NCBI GenBank assembly: GCA_029556045.1
Contig: JAKQGS010000499.1
Coordinates: 1-7,654 of the forward strand
Source: Pseudomonadota bacterium
Lineage (GTDB): Bacteria; Bdellovibrionota; Oligoflexia; Oligoflexales; Oligoflexaceae
Reading direction: 5' to 3'
Length of the DNA stretch: 7,654 nucleotides
The first letter of the stretch is position 1, and each line of letters opens with the position of its first letter. The notes under the pieces are model-generated. The model saw only the letters and a list, made by a program, of their open reading frames with translations, was not told the origin of the DNA and made no database searches. Positions 1 through 5,977 of the stretch are shown here, piece after piece. Made by a program: the position numbers and the translations under genes.

Positions 1-1
1 G

Positions 2-808
2 CCCTACCGGGCCGAATTTAAGCGAGGACTTTCAACCACGCAGGGAGTGAGCCTTAAAAACATGATTCCTATTGAGCTATTACATGGAAAGATCAAAGAT
101 CCCGGTCATATCGAAGCCGATACTGTGTCCCATTGTGGTGACAATGGTAGTGGTCAGTTTATATCGTCGTTAACAATGACTGATCTGGCATCTGGATGGA
201 CCGAAAATCGTGCCACCATGAATAAAACGGCTACAAAGGTCGTGGATGCTGTTCGTGATATTGATGAAACCTTGCCATTCCACATGGAGAGTTTTTCTTC
301 CGATAACGGCAACGAATTCATCAACCGCGAGTTAGTACATTACTTCAATACAAGGCGCTGGGGCCGGGTGAAAATGGCACGACGACGCCCTTACAAGAAG
401 AACGATGCGGCCCATGTCGAACAGAAGAACTATAGCCACGTCCGGCAACTCTTTGGTTATGTACGATTGGATGACCCTGCAATGGTGCCGTTAATGAATG
501 AGATCTATCGGGCTTATTGGAATCCCCTATTGAACTTTTTCATCCCGAATATGAAACTTGTAAAAAAAGAGCGCGTTGGGAGCAGGATTCGCAAGACCTA
601 TGAGCCTATTGCCAAGACACCCTACGAAAGGCTTCTGGAGTCTGATAAAATATCAGACAGGATGAAATCCCGTCTTCGCGATAGCTATTCTGCCATGAAT
701 CCGTTCACTCTACGCGAGATGCTGGATAAAGCACTCATCCGTTTTAAGCAACTTGTTCATATTGCAGAAGAAAATAGACGCCTATACGATGAGCGTGCAA
801 GCGCCTGA
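2..808 (+). CDS. DDE (rve-fold) insertion-sequence transposase, C-terminal part, 5' end outside window
   Basis: The reading frame is open from the first bases of the window, so the apparent GTG start at 47 is internal and the N-terminal DNA-binding part lies upstream. Numbering from the GTG codon at 47, an integrase-like catalytic core is visible: D25 in IEADTV, D86 in SSDNGNEF and E125 in AAHVEQKN. The D-60-D-38-E spacing is compatible with an active DDE enzyme. The stretch KKNDAAHVEQKN and the upstream RGLSTTQG segment match a well-known class of integrase-type transposases, close to the IS1202/ISNCY-like groups as I recall them; the exact family is tentative. A basic C-terminal region of about 100 residues follows. 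The three catalytic residues and an intact stop argue against decay in the visible part. It would cut and join the ends of its own IS. The gene looks AT-richer than the housekeeping genes, as expected for a mobile gene. Confidence 0.88.
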   Translation, partial: PYRAEFKRGLSTTQGVSLKNMIPIELLHGKIKDPGHIEADTVSHCGDNGSGQFISSLTMTDLASGWTENRATMNKTATKVVDAVRDIDETLPFHMESFSSDNGNEFINRELVHYFNTRRWGRVKMARRRPYKKNDAAHVEQKNYSHVRQLFGYVRLDDPAMVPLMNEIYRAYWNPLLNFFIPNMKLVKKERVGSRIRKTYEPIAKTPYERLLESDKISDRMKSRLRDSYSAMNPFTLREMLDKALIRFKQLVHIAEENRRLYDERASA

Positions 809-915
809 CCAAGAAACAACGAGGCTTCGGTTACCTTTTTCAATGAGTCAATACGGACGTTTCGCTCCGCTCAGGATGACGGTGCGCGTTCGGGAAAACG
901 ATTCTGGACGAGCGC
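809..915. mobile_element. Probable right end of the IS and dispersed-repeat-like segment
   Basis: This 107-bp stretch separates the transposase stop from the convergent protease stop and holds no gene. The part at about 815-835 (cgaggcttcggttacctttt) resembles sequence I associate with the terminal regions of this transposase class, so the IS right end probably lies here. I cannot place it exactly because the left end is outside the window. At 860-880 the bases ttcgctccgctcaggatgac match a motif (reverse complement GTCATCCTGAGCGGAGCGAA) that I recognise as recurring between genes in many bacterial genomes. No target-site duplication can be tested here. Confidence 0.35.
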
Positions 916-1650
916 TTATTTACCGGATGAAGGTAGGGGGATGCCATCCCATGGAATATCCATAACCCGGGTGCCGCCGTTCAGACCATCGAATTGGCTG
1001 TAGTAGTTATGGATGCCGATGACGGCCCAGCTTTCGTTGAGGATGGCAGCGCCGCTGCTGCCGGCTTCCGTATCGCATTCATAACTGAATTTTTGCGTTT
1101 CCGGAAAATCCCGGCCCACAAAACACCAGTTTGACCACTCCAGTGGACGTTCATCGGGATAAGAAAAAATCGAAATTTTGGCTTCCACCCGCGGTTTGGT
1201 GGTCAGTTGCAGGGGCAGGGTACCGGCCGGTTCGGGATGCACTTTCAAAATGGCATAGTCCCGTTGGGGATTGTTTTCAATGCGTAGAATCTTTTCGCAT
1301 ACCGACTCCACCATGGACTCTGCGCCATACACGCGGCCCCAGGAGATATGAAATTTTTCATCGCGGCATGGCTGGTTTTCGGGGCGACCCACAATCATCC
1401 GTCCGCGGCTCAGACAGTGACCGGCAGTAATGGCGATGCCCCCGCCAATATGGGTCACGGTGCAGCCGATTTTCATGGAGCCTATGGCGTTCACGAGGTT
1501 CTGATCCTCATAGGCGCGATCGATTTGCACCAGATCACTGGTACCAATGATGGCGTCCGGCTCGGATGGGGTTAAGGCGGGATGGGGACCACAGGCAGGG
1601 AGGAACCCTAAAAAGGTCAAAAATATTATGTTTTTAACCGATTGCCACAT
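916..1650 (-). CDS. Trypsin/V8-like serine protease, predicted outer-membrane lipoprotein
   Basis: A 244-residue protein starting at the ATG at 1650, preceded by GGGAGGGG a few bases upstream. An in-frame TTG at 1683 is less likely because it falls inside a promoter-like sequence and would add 11 residues before the signal peptide. Residues 1-19 form a short signal peptide ending in the lipobox LPAC with Cys20. Gly at +2 is compatible with outer-membrane sorting. The chymotrypsin-fold triad is complete: His78 in TAGHC, Asp131 in RDYAIL and Ser199 in GSSG. The sequence before the nucleophile (ECDTEAGSSGAA) resembles V8/glutamyl-endopeptidase-like family S1 enzymes, although the usual Ser-Pro after GSSG is replaced by Ala-Ala. 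Six further Cys residues could form disulfides, which fits an exported location. The visible motifs support proteolytic activity; the substrate is unknown. The gene is monocistronic as far as can be seen, convergent with the transposase and divergent from the carbonic anhydrase. Confidence 0.85.
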   Translation of the reverse strand: MWQSVKNIIFLTFLGFLPACGPHPALTPSEPDAIIGTSDLVQIDRAYEDQNLVNAIGSMKIGCTVTHIGGGIAITAGHCLSRGRMIVGRPENQPCRDEKFHISWGRVYGAESMVESVCEKILRIENNPQRDYAILKVHPEPAGTLPLQLTTKPRVEAKISIFSYPDERPLEWSNWCFVGRDFPETQKFSYECDTEAGSSGAAILNESWAVIGIHNYYSQFDGLNGGTRVMDIPWDGIPLPSSGK

Positions 1651-1682
1651 GATCCCCTCCCATTTGCTTGGCCGGTCAGTCA

Positions 1683-1711
1683 AATCTCTACGAATCTGCT
1701 GTTTTTGTCAA
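1683..1711 (-). promoter_or_regulatory. Sigma70-like promoter for the protease gene
   Basis: On the minus strand a perfect TTGACA (1711-1706) is followed after 17 bases by GAGATT (1688-1683), a weak -10 match (3 of 6). Transcription would begin around 1676 and give a leader of about 25 bases carrying the GGGAGGGG ribosome binding site. This also disfavours the TTG codon at 1683 as the start of translation. Confidence 0.4.
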
Positions 1712-1859
1712 CAGAAGATGCAGAAGGCTCGATTTCCGGGGCTGCAACCCTGCGTCTGACGCCGACCAACAAAGAGTCATTCTCATCCCGGCTCGGTCTG
1801 AAGGGTTTGGTGTCACAGGCTTTGTCGGGAATTAAAAAGCAACCATGAGTTCACGACGT

Positions 1860-1886
1860 GGGTGCCAGACCCTGAGGTCAGCACCC
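1860..1886. repeat. REP-like palindrome (stem-loop)
   Basis: GGGTGC (1860-1865) pairs with GCACCC (1881-1886), and GACC (1868-1871) pairs with GGTC (1876-1879). They are separated by a small asymmetric internal loop (CA opposite A) and closed by the tetraloop CTGA. No T-run follows on either strand, so it is not a standard intrinsic terminator. The compact imperfect palindrome, with a core reminiscent of GGTGTCAGACC-type elements, resembles the REP units mobilised by RAYT (TnpA_REP) proteins. Only one copy is in this window, so its repetitive nature is an inference. Confidence 0.4.
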
Positions 1887-1930
1887 CGATCCAACTATTG
1901 TGCTAATTTGATTGAATAATATTAAATGTT

Positions 1931-1953
1931 AAGAGGCTTTTTTTAAGTCTTTT
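1931..1953 (+). other. U-rich stem-loop upstream of the carbonic anhydrase gene
   Basis: AAGAGGCTT (1931-1939) can pair with AAGTCTTTT (1945-1953) in RNA over nine pairs, two of them G-U, around a five-U loop. It ends in a short run of U. It could be a weak terminator or a structure in the 5' leader of the downstream gene. There is no obvious upstream plus-strand transcript to terminate. The stem is mostly A-U, so it may be fortuitous. Confidence 0.2.
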
Positions 1954-2010
1954 CCCCATTCTTCCGAGATCTTCTACGGGTTATTACTGCTCAGGAGAGG
2001 AAGGAAGACT

Positions 2011-3447
2011 ATGGGAACCAAGACGACACCGAAGAAACGTCCCGCTGCCGACGGGAAAGCCCCCAACTTTCTCCTGGTCTCCCTCTTGGTTGGTATTCCC
2101 TTCCTGACGGTGACCTGGCTCAAAGCGGTTCTGCAAAGCCAGGATTTCACCACGCATGTGGTGGGCATGATGATCGTTCTCGTGCAGGGCATGGGGCTGG
2201 CATTCTTTTGGCGTCGGATTTCCGACAACGCGATGAAAGCTGCATTGGGATGGATCTATGTCATCACCCAGTGGGCCTACATGGTGGGCTTGACCTTGCA
2301 AGGTCAATTGGCGGAGCGCAGCCTGGTTGGCTACGGGTATGACTCGCTACTGGTGGCGGGCGCCATGGCTGGGTGCGGCGTGGCGGGTTTGGGGTTCCTC
2401 TTTTTATGGACCCGTGAAGGCCAGTGGCAACAAAAAACCGCCAACTTCGGGGTTTTGATGGCGGCCGTCCTGTTGGCCGTGTTTGCCTCCACCCGCCATG
2501 ATAATATTTTCGATAATATCCCCGGCAAAGTGGCCAGTTCCACAACCGCGTCCGATGGTGACGACCGGGTTGTCAGTGCGCAGGAGATGGATTCCACCGC
2601 CCCTGTGAATGACCATGGGGTGCCATCCGTGAATGAGCATGCCGCGGAAACCCCATCACAATCCCAGGGACATGATAGCCATCAAGGCACCAAAGGTGGT
2701 GATCACTCGCAGGATCACGGACCCAAATCCACTGATAACCAACATGGTGATGCCCACTGGTCATACGAAGGTGAAACTGGCCCGCGTCATTGGGGTGCCC
2801 TGAACCCGAGCTGGGAACTATGTGAATATGGGGATGAGCAGTCCCCCGTGGATTTTGAGCGGGGATCCAAGGTTTTAAATCATCATCTGAAGGTAGATTA
2901 TCGCAAGTCCGTCCCCACGATCGTGGATAACGGGCATACGGTTCAGGTGAATTTCGCCGGTGGCAATCAAGTGACCATCAACGGCAAAACTTATGAGCTC
3001 AAGCAATTCCACTACCACAGCCCCAGCGAGCATACGGTTAATGGCGTCAGCTACCCGCTGGAGTTGCACTTTGTTCATGCCAATGCCAAAGGCAATCTGG
3101 CGGTCCTGGGTGTGATGGTGGAAAAAGGCCAAGCGCTGGAAGAAATCAACAAAGTGCTCGATAATCTCCCCGCTCCCGGAGAAAAAGGTGGCGTGACACC
3201 CAAGGGGATCAATCTTGAGTTAACGGCCTTCTACCCCAAAGCTAAAGGCACCTACCATTACCCGGGCTCGCTCACCACACCACCGTGTAGCGAAGGGGTC
3301 AATTGGAATGTGTTTAAAAGTCCCATTCAAATGTCAGCGGAGCAGATCGATCAATTCAAGGCCCGCTACTCAGGCAATAGCCGCCCGGTTCAACCCCTTA
3401 ATCACCGGATTATGGGGCTGGACAACGCGCGGCTCATGTCACATTAA
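2011..3447 (+). CDS. Membrane-anchored alpha-class carbonic anhydrase with His-rich linker
   Basis: A 478-residue protein with a strong purine-rich Shine-Dalgarno before the ATG. A basic N-terminus (KKR) precedes five likely transmembrane helices at about 20-38, 49-67, 77-97, 112-133 and 145-159. The even-numbered loops carry positive charge (RR after helix 2; R and K after helix 4), which predicts a cytoplasmic N-terminus and a periplasmic C-terminus. Residues about 200-250 form a polar linker with eight His. From about 249 (HWSYEGETGP) runs a full alpha-carbonic anhydrase of about 230 residues. It has zinc ligands H334, H336 (FHYHSPSEH) and H353 (ELHFVH), proton-shuttle-like H309 (NGHTV), the Glu340/Thr422 gatekeeping pair (LTTPPCSEG) and a Cys271/Cys426 pair matching the disulfide of bacterial secreted forms. 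It should catalyse reversible CO2 hydration in the periplasm. Most bacterial family members have only a cleavable signal peptide, so the polytopic anchor is unusual. I do not recognise the membrane domain as a known family. Confidence 0.93.
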   Translation: MGTKTTPKKRPAADGKAPNFLLVSLLVGIPFLTVTWLKAVLQSQDFTTHVVGMMIVLVQGMGLAFFWRRISDNAMKAALGWIYVITQWAYMVGLTLQGQLAERSLVGYGYDSLLVAGAMAGCGVAGLGFLFLWTREGQWQQKTANFGVLMAAVLLAVFASTRHDNIFDNIPGKVASSTTASDGDDRVVSAQEMDSTAPVNDHGVPSVNEHAAETPSQSQGHDSHQGTKGGDHSQDHGPKSTDNQHGDAHWSYEGETGPRHWGALNPSWELCEYGDEQSPVDFERGSKVLNHHLKVDYRKSVPTIVDNGHTVQVNFAGGNQVTINGKTYELKQFHYHSPSEHTVNGVSYPLELHFVHANAKGNLAVLGVMVEKGQALEEINKVLDNLPAPGEKGGVTPKGINLELTAFYPKAKGTYHYPGSLTTPPCSEGVNWNVFKSPIQMSAEQIDQFKARYSGNSRPVQPLNHRIMGLDNARLMSH

Positions 3448-3529
3448 AAGTAGATTCAGGCATGATCTAGGGGGTAAATTCTCCTGAAATCCGGGCTCGT
3501 GCGGCATAAATATATCTAATATTATCAAT

Positions 3530-3558
3530 GATATAGTTCTATATCTTACATATCTTAC
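3530..3558. promoter_or_regulatory. Candidate operator: 16-bp palindrome plus tandem 9-bp repeat
   Basis: GATATAG (3530-3536) and CTATATC (3539-3545) form a perfect inverted repeat around TT. The right arm overlaps the first of two head-to-tail copies of ATATCTTAC (3541-3549 and 3550-3558). This block lies just upstream of the promoter-like sequence of the toxin-antitoxin pair. Xre-family antitoxins typically autoregulate by binding palindromic sites there, so this is a plausible binding site. The region is very AT-rich, so some symmetry is expected by chance, but a perfect 7-bp arm with a 2-bp gap is notable. Confidence 0.45.
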
Positions 3559-3566
3559 AATAGGTC

Positions 3567-3595
3567 TTTACTTTGCTTACGGAGAATCCGATAAT
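3567..3595 (+). promoter_or_regulatory. Sigma70-like promoter of the toxin-antitoxin operon
   Basis: TTTACT (3567-3572, 4 of 6 to the -35 consensus) is followed after exactly 17 bases by GATAAT (3590-3595, 5 of 6 to the -10 consensus). Transcription would start at about 3602, leaving a leader of roughly 20 bases before the ATG at 3623. GGGGAG at 3606-3611 would then serve as a somewhat distant Shine-Dalgarno sequence. The candidate operator abuts this promoter upstream. Confidence 0.5.
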
Positions 3596-3622
3596 AGAGG
3601 ATCTCGGGGAGATGAAGTATCG

Positions 3623-4237
3623 ATGAGCAAATCAACATCCGGACCAAAGAAAAAAAATGTGACGCGGAAAACTAAGTCCCAAAGGAAGGGTAAGAGCAGC
3701 AGCGTCTTTTCGTCAGGTCCAGGCGGATTGGATTTTATCGAGACTGAGTTTCGTCGGCAGAATCGCAATAGGGAGAAGGCAATAATTCAAGTCTTTGTCG
3801 ATAAAATGCAGAAAACTTTTAGAGAGACCAATGACGAAGAAATGCATGTTTTGGAGGCATCGAACTTAATTCGCCTTGCGAATTTAAAACGTAGAGTCAT
3901 GAGTCAGTCCTATGCCGTAGAAGATGTTGCAAAGTTATTGGGAACGACACGACAAACTCCGCATGACCGGGTCTTAGCTGGAAGTCTCTTGGCTTTTAAG
4001 GAAAAGGGGCAACTTTGGTTTCCACAGTGGCAATTCGACCCCTTGGCTCCTGACAGCGTTATAGCGGGACTTTCAAAAATTCTTTCGCAGCTTGATTTGC
4101 CGGATTTTGTGAAATGTGCTTGGTTTATTACTCCATCCCCAGCCCTTGATGGCGAGTCGCCCATCGACGTTTTAAGGCGCGGGGATATCGAACGTGTCGT
4201 CAGGTTGGCTCGATCGGTTGGAGCCACAGCCGCGTAA
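3623..4237 (+). CDS. Xre/MbcA/ParS-type antitoxin of a RES toxin-antitoxin pair
   Basis: A 204-residue protein. Residues 97-139 (YAVEDVAKLLGTTRQ followed by LLAFKEKGQLWFPQWQFDP) carry the helix-turn-helix and WFPxWQF signature of Xre antitoxins that accompany RES toxins. Residues about 148-198 (W167, then LDGESPIDVLRRGDIERVVRLA) match the DUF2384/MbcA-ParS-Xre toxin-binding domain. It should bind and block the partner toxin and repress the shared promoter. The first 35 residues are rich in Lys, Arg and Ser, and a charged probably helical segment (about 40-95) precedes the HTH; this extension is longer than in compact family members. Its stop overlaps the toxin start by one base (TAATG), the usual antitoxin-first order. 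The start at 3623 is the first good ATG; an earlier ATG at 3612 is closed at once by a stop. Base composition is AT-richer than the flanking genes, suggesting acquisition. Confidence 0.85.
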   Translation: MSKSTSGPKKKNVTRKTKSQRKGKSSSVFSSGPGGLDFIETEFRRQNRNREKAIIQVFVDKMQKTFRETNDEEMHVLEASNLIRLANLKRRVMSQSYAVEDVAKLLGTTRQTPHDRVLAGSLLAFKEKGQLWFPQWQFDPLAPDSVIAGLSKILSQLDLPDFVKCAWFITPSPALDGESPIDVLRRGDIERVVRLARSVGATAA

Positions 4238-4833
4238 TGGTAAAAATTCAGAAACCTCCACCAAGTGGTCCATGTCATCCCAGATTTTTTGAGTTTCCGC
4301 TCGGAACTAATTTGAGGCGGATCCAGCGGGGAAACGTTTCTAGCGAAAATCTATTTCGATTCAAGGGGCCTTTTACTCGCTTTGACCATCATCTCAACGA
4401 ATGGTTAGACAGTAGGGGGGTATGCTACTGCGCTCCCCAGCTATCTTCTTGCCTAGTCGAAGTTTTTGGTGACCATCGAATTATTATGACCTCAAACCGT
4501 TTTGCTTTGAATATTCCCGTAAAAACGTCTCTATCGTTGCTGGATTTACGCGGGAGTGGAGCGATGCTGGCAGGAACTGTTGCGGCCGTCTCAAGCAATT
4601 GTGATTATGAGATATCGCAACAGTGGTCTCGGTACTTCTATGAGAGTAACGATAAGATAGATGGACTAATATATGCCAACGCTCATAACCAGGAAGATGC
4701 CATTGTGCTTTTTGAGCGAGCGCAACAAAGGCTTGATCTGGAAAACTTTGGGAAGGTTGCATTGGGGCATTCAAGTTTGCGTCGCACTTTGCTCCAGGTC
4801 GCCGAGCAAAATAATTTGATTTTGATTGATTAG
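4237..4833 (+). CDS. RES-domain toxin, possible Ser-to-Asn variant
   Basis: A 198-residue protein translated from the TAATG junction with the antitoxin. No strong ribosome binding site is visible, so coupling to antitoxin translation is likely. RES features are present in order: Arg27/Arg28 (NLRRIQRG), Arg48 in the TRFD motif, Tyr64 in CYCAPQ, Glu75 in LVEVFGD, and the DGLIYANAH segment at 142-150 followed by VLFERA. RES enzymes studied so far (MbcT, ParT and relatives) attack NAD or use it to modify a target, which stops growth. The family is named for conserved Arg, Glu and Ser. The segment that I recall as DGLxYxSR in relatives reads DGLIYANA here, placing Asn148 where the Ser is expected. 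Either the toxin is weakened or a nearby residue replaces it; Ser130-131 positions are not obvious substitutes. The C-terminal stretch of about 30 residues after 165 is ordinary for the family. Confidence 0.82.
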   Translation: MVKIQKPPPSGPCHPRFFEFPLGTNLRRIQRGNVSSENLFRFKGPFTRFDHHLNEWLDSRGVCYCAPQLSSCLVEVFGDHRIIMTSNRFALNIPVKTSLSLLDLRGSGAMLAGTVAAVSSNCDYEISQQWSRYFYESNDKIDGLIYANAHNQEDAIVLFERAQQRLDLENFGKVALGHSSLRRTLLQVAEQNNLILID

Positions 4834-4841
4834 AAGTCATG

Positions 4842-4946
4842 AGTCGTCTCATAACGACGCTGGCACGGCTGCGACCATCATTGAGGCCTGTCTCAACTGC
4901 AGTCCTTGCCTCCCGCACGCCTAGCCATCCTATTGATGAGACGACT
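4842..4946. repeat. 11-bp perfect inverted repeat bounding the toxin gene/purC spacer
   Basis: AGTCGTCTCAT at 4842-4852 is repeated inverted as ATGAGACGACT at 4936-4946, 83 bp apart. Each arm can also fold locally: ATGAG/CTCAT at 4839-4852 and TGAGA/TCTCA at 4937-4951. A further small hairpin, TTGAG/CTCAA, lies at 4881-4896. The spacer has no convincing gene and no T-run typical of an intrinsic terminator. Candidates are a roughly 110-bp MITE-like insertion with short terminal repeats, or a long-range stem that ends the convergent transcripts of the toxin gene and purC. Confidence 0.45.
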
Positions 4947-4951
4947 TCTCA

Positions 4952-5959
4952 CTATTTCAAGAATAAATCCAGACAGGGGCTTTCTTTCAGTGGTCCTTCA
5001 CTCATGACCGGTGCTCCGATCAGCTTTTCCGCCACACCCAGATAGACCTTGGCTAGATCCACAAGCACTGCGGCGGGAACTTTGGGGACTGGACCCTGAC
5101 CGCTAAAGTCGTGATCCATGAGCCAGCGGCGGACGTTTTCTTTGTCCAGCATGTCAGGAGCTTTCCCTTCCGCCAGGCGTTGCTCATAGGTGGCTCCCAC
5201 CCACAGGCGACTGGAGTCCGGTGTATGGATTTCATCGATGACTTTGATTTTACCACTGCGATCCCGGCCAAACTCATACTTGGTATCCACCAGAATCCAT
5301 CCACGATCCCTGTAAATCTTTTGCCCCAGCTGAAACAGCTTGATGGACGTATGAGCGATCTGATCCCATTCCTCACGGGTGCAAACCCCGCTTTGAATCA
5401 ATTGGTCCGGGGAGGCGTTTTCGTCGTGCTCATACACCTCCGCTTTGGTGGTGGGGGTGATCAGAAGCTGCGGCAGTGGGCCGTATGGTTTGAGTCCCTC
5501 CGGCAGGCGGGCGCCACAGAATTCCCGCTCGCCCTTTTCATAGGCCCGCATCATGCTGCCTGCCATATATCCCCGCACGATCACCTCCGCCTTGATGGGC
5601 TCCAGGGCCTCGCACTTCAGTACCCGCTCATGGGGCATGCTGAGCAGATGGGTATCGAGGGTCTTTGCCGCTTCCCGCAGCCAGAATTCAGAGATCTTCG
5701 CCAGAATGCTCCCTTTGTAGGGAACCATGCCAACGTAACAGTCAAAGGCGGAAAGTCGGTCGGTGTGGTAAATGTAGAGGTTACTGCCCTGACGGACCAG
5801 TTCCCGCACCTTGCCTTGATAGGGGCGGTAATCCCTCTGACGCAGGCGTTCTTTTTCGCTATCGCTAAAACCGTGATAAGAATGTTTTTGCACGTCGTCA
5901 TCGGCATGGGTGCTGGTGCGGATGGATTCCAGAAGCTGCGAAATTGGCTGTTGCGACAT
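4952..5959 (-). CDS. purC: Phosphoribosylaminoimidazole-succinocarboxamide (SAICAR) synthase
   Basis: A 335-residue cytosolic enzyme that joins CAIR and aspartate with ATP to form SAICAR in de novo purine synthesis. Visible signatures include the ATP-loop region YQGKVREL (47-54), DRLSAFD (67-73), VIVRGYMAGSMMRAY (126-140), the hallmark VDTKYEFG (224-231) and IDEIHTPDSSRLW (241-253). The protein is longer than the short bacterial form of about 237 residues and is closer to the long (yeast-like) form of about 300. A variable N-terminal stretch of about 40 residues precedes the catalytic fold. The ATG at 5959 has AAAGGG about nine bases upstream. It lies only 18 bp after the rodA stop, so it is very likely transcribed with mrdA-rodA; its own promoter is not evident. 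No key motif appears broken. Confidence 0.97.
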   Translation of the reverse strand: MSQQPISQLLESIRTSTHADDDVQKHSYHGFSDSEKERLRQRDYRPYQGKVRELVRQGSNLYIYHTDRLSAFDCYVGMVPYKGSILAKISEFWLREAAKTLDTHLLSMPHERVLKCEALEPIKAEVIVRGYMAGSMMRAYEKGEREFCGARLPEGLKPYGPLPQLLITPTTKAEVYEHDENASPDQLIQSGVCTREEWDQIAHTSIKLFQLGQKIYRDRGWILVDTKYEFGRDRSGKIKVIDEIHTPDSSRLWVGATYEQRLAEGKAPDMLDKENVRRWLMDHDFSGQGPVPKVPAAVLVDLAKVYLGVAEKLIGAPVMSEGPLKESPCLDLFLK

Positions 5960-5977
5960 AAAGTAAGCCCTTTATTT

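Larger units (their letters stand above)
1651..2010. other. Divergent intergenic region (360 bp) between protease and carbonic anhydrase
   Basis: I see no convincing coding sequence here; short open frames lack family resemblance and ribosome binding sites. The region holds the protease promoter at 1683-1711, a GC-rich palindrome at 1860-1886, a U-rich hairpin at 1931-1953 and an AT-rich tract at about 1895-1945. The promoter of the downstream gene probably lies in that tract, but no clear -35/-10 pair stands out; TTGTGC at about 1898 with AT-rich hexamers downstream is the best weak candidate. A purine-rich Shine-Dalgarno sequence (aggagaggaaggaag) sits just before the ATG at 2011. Confidence 0.6.

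Noticed and set aside
1651..1683. Upstream TTG start for the protease
   Set aside because: It would put 11 polar residues before the signal peptide and overlaps the predicted -10 region. The ATG at 1650 has a much better ribosome binding site.
1984..3132. Several open frames on the minus strand between 1984 and 3132
   Set aside because: They are antisense to the carbonic anhydrase gene, which accounts for the whole region. The products are low-complexity and lack domains.
3453..3491. Terminator after the carbonic anhydrase (GATTCAGG / CCTGAAATC)
   Set aside because: The stem is only six perfect pairs with a bulge and a loop of about 22 bases. No T-run follows, so it is not convincing.
4484..4918. 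Minus-strand open frame of 144 codons
   Set aside because: It is antisense to the RES toxin gene and its composition is unlike a real protein. It only runs on because of the toxin's codon usage.
4839..5045. Possible small gene of 68 codons after the toxin
   Set aside because: It has no good ribosome binding site and overlaps the end of purC. Its first part is made of the inverted-repeat spacer, so chance is more likely.
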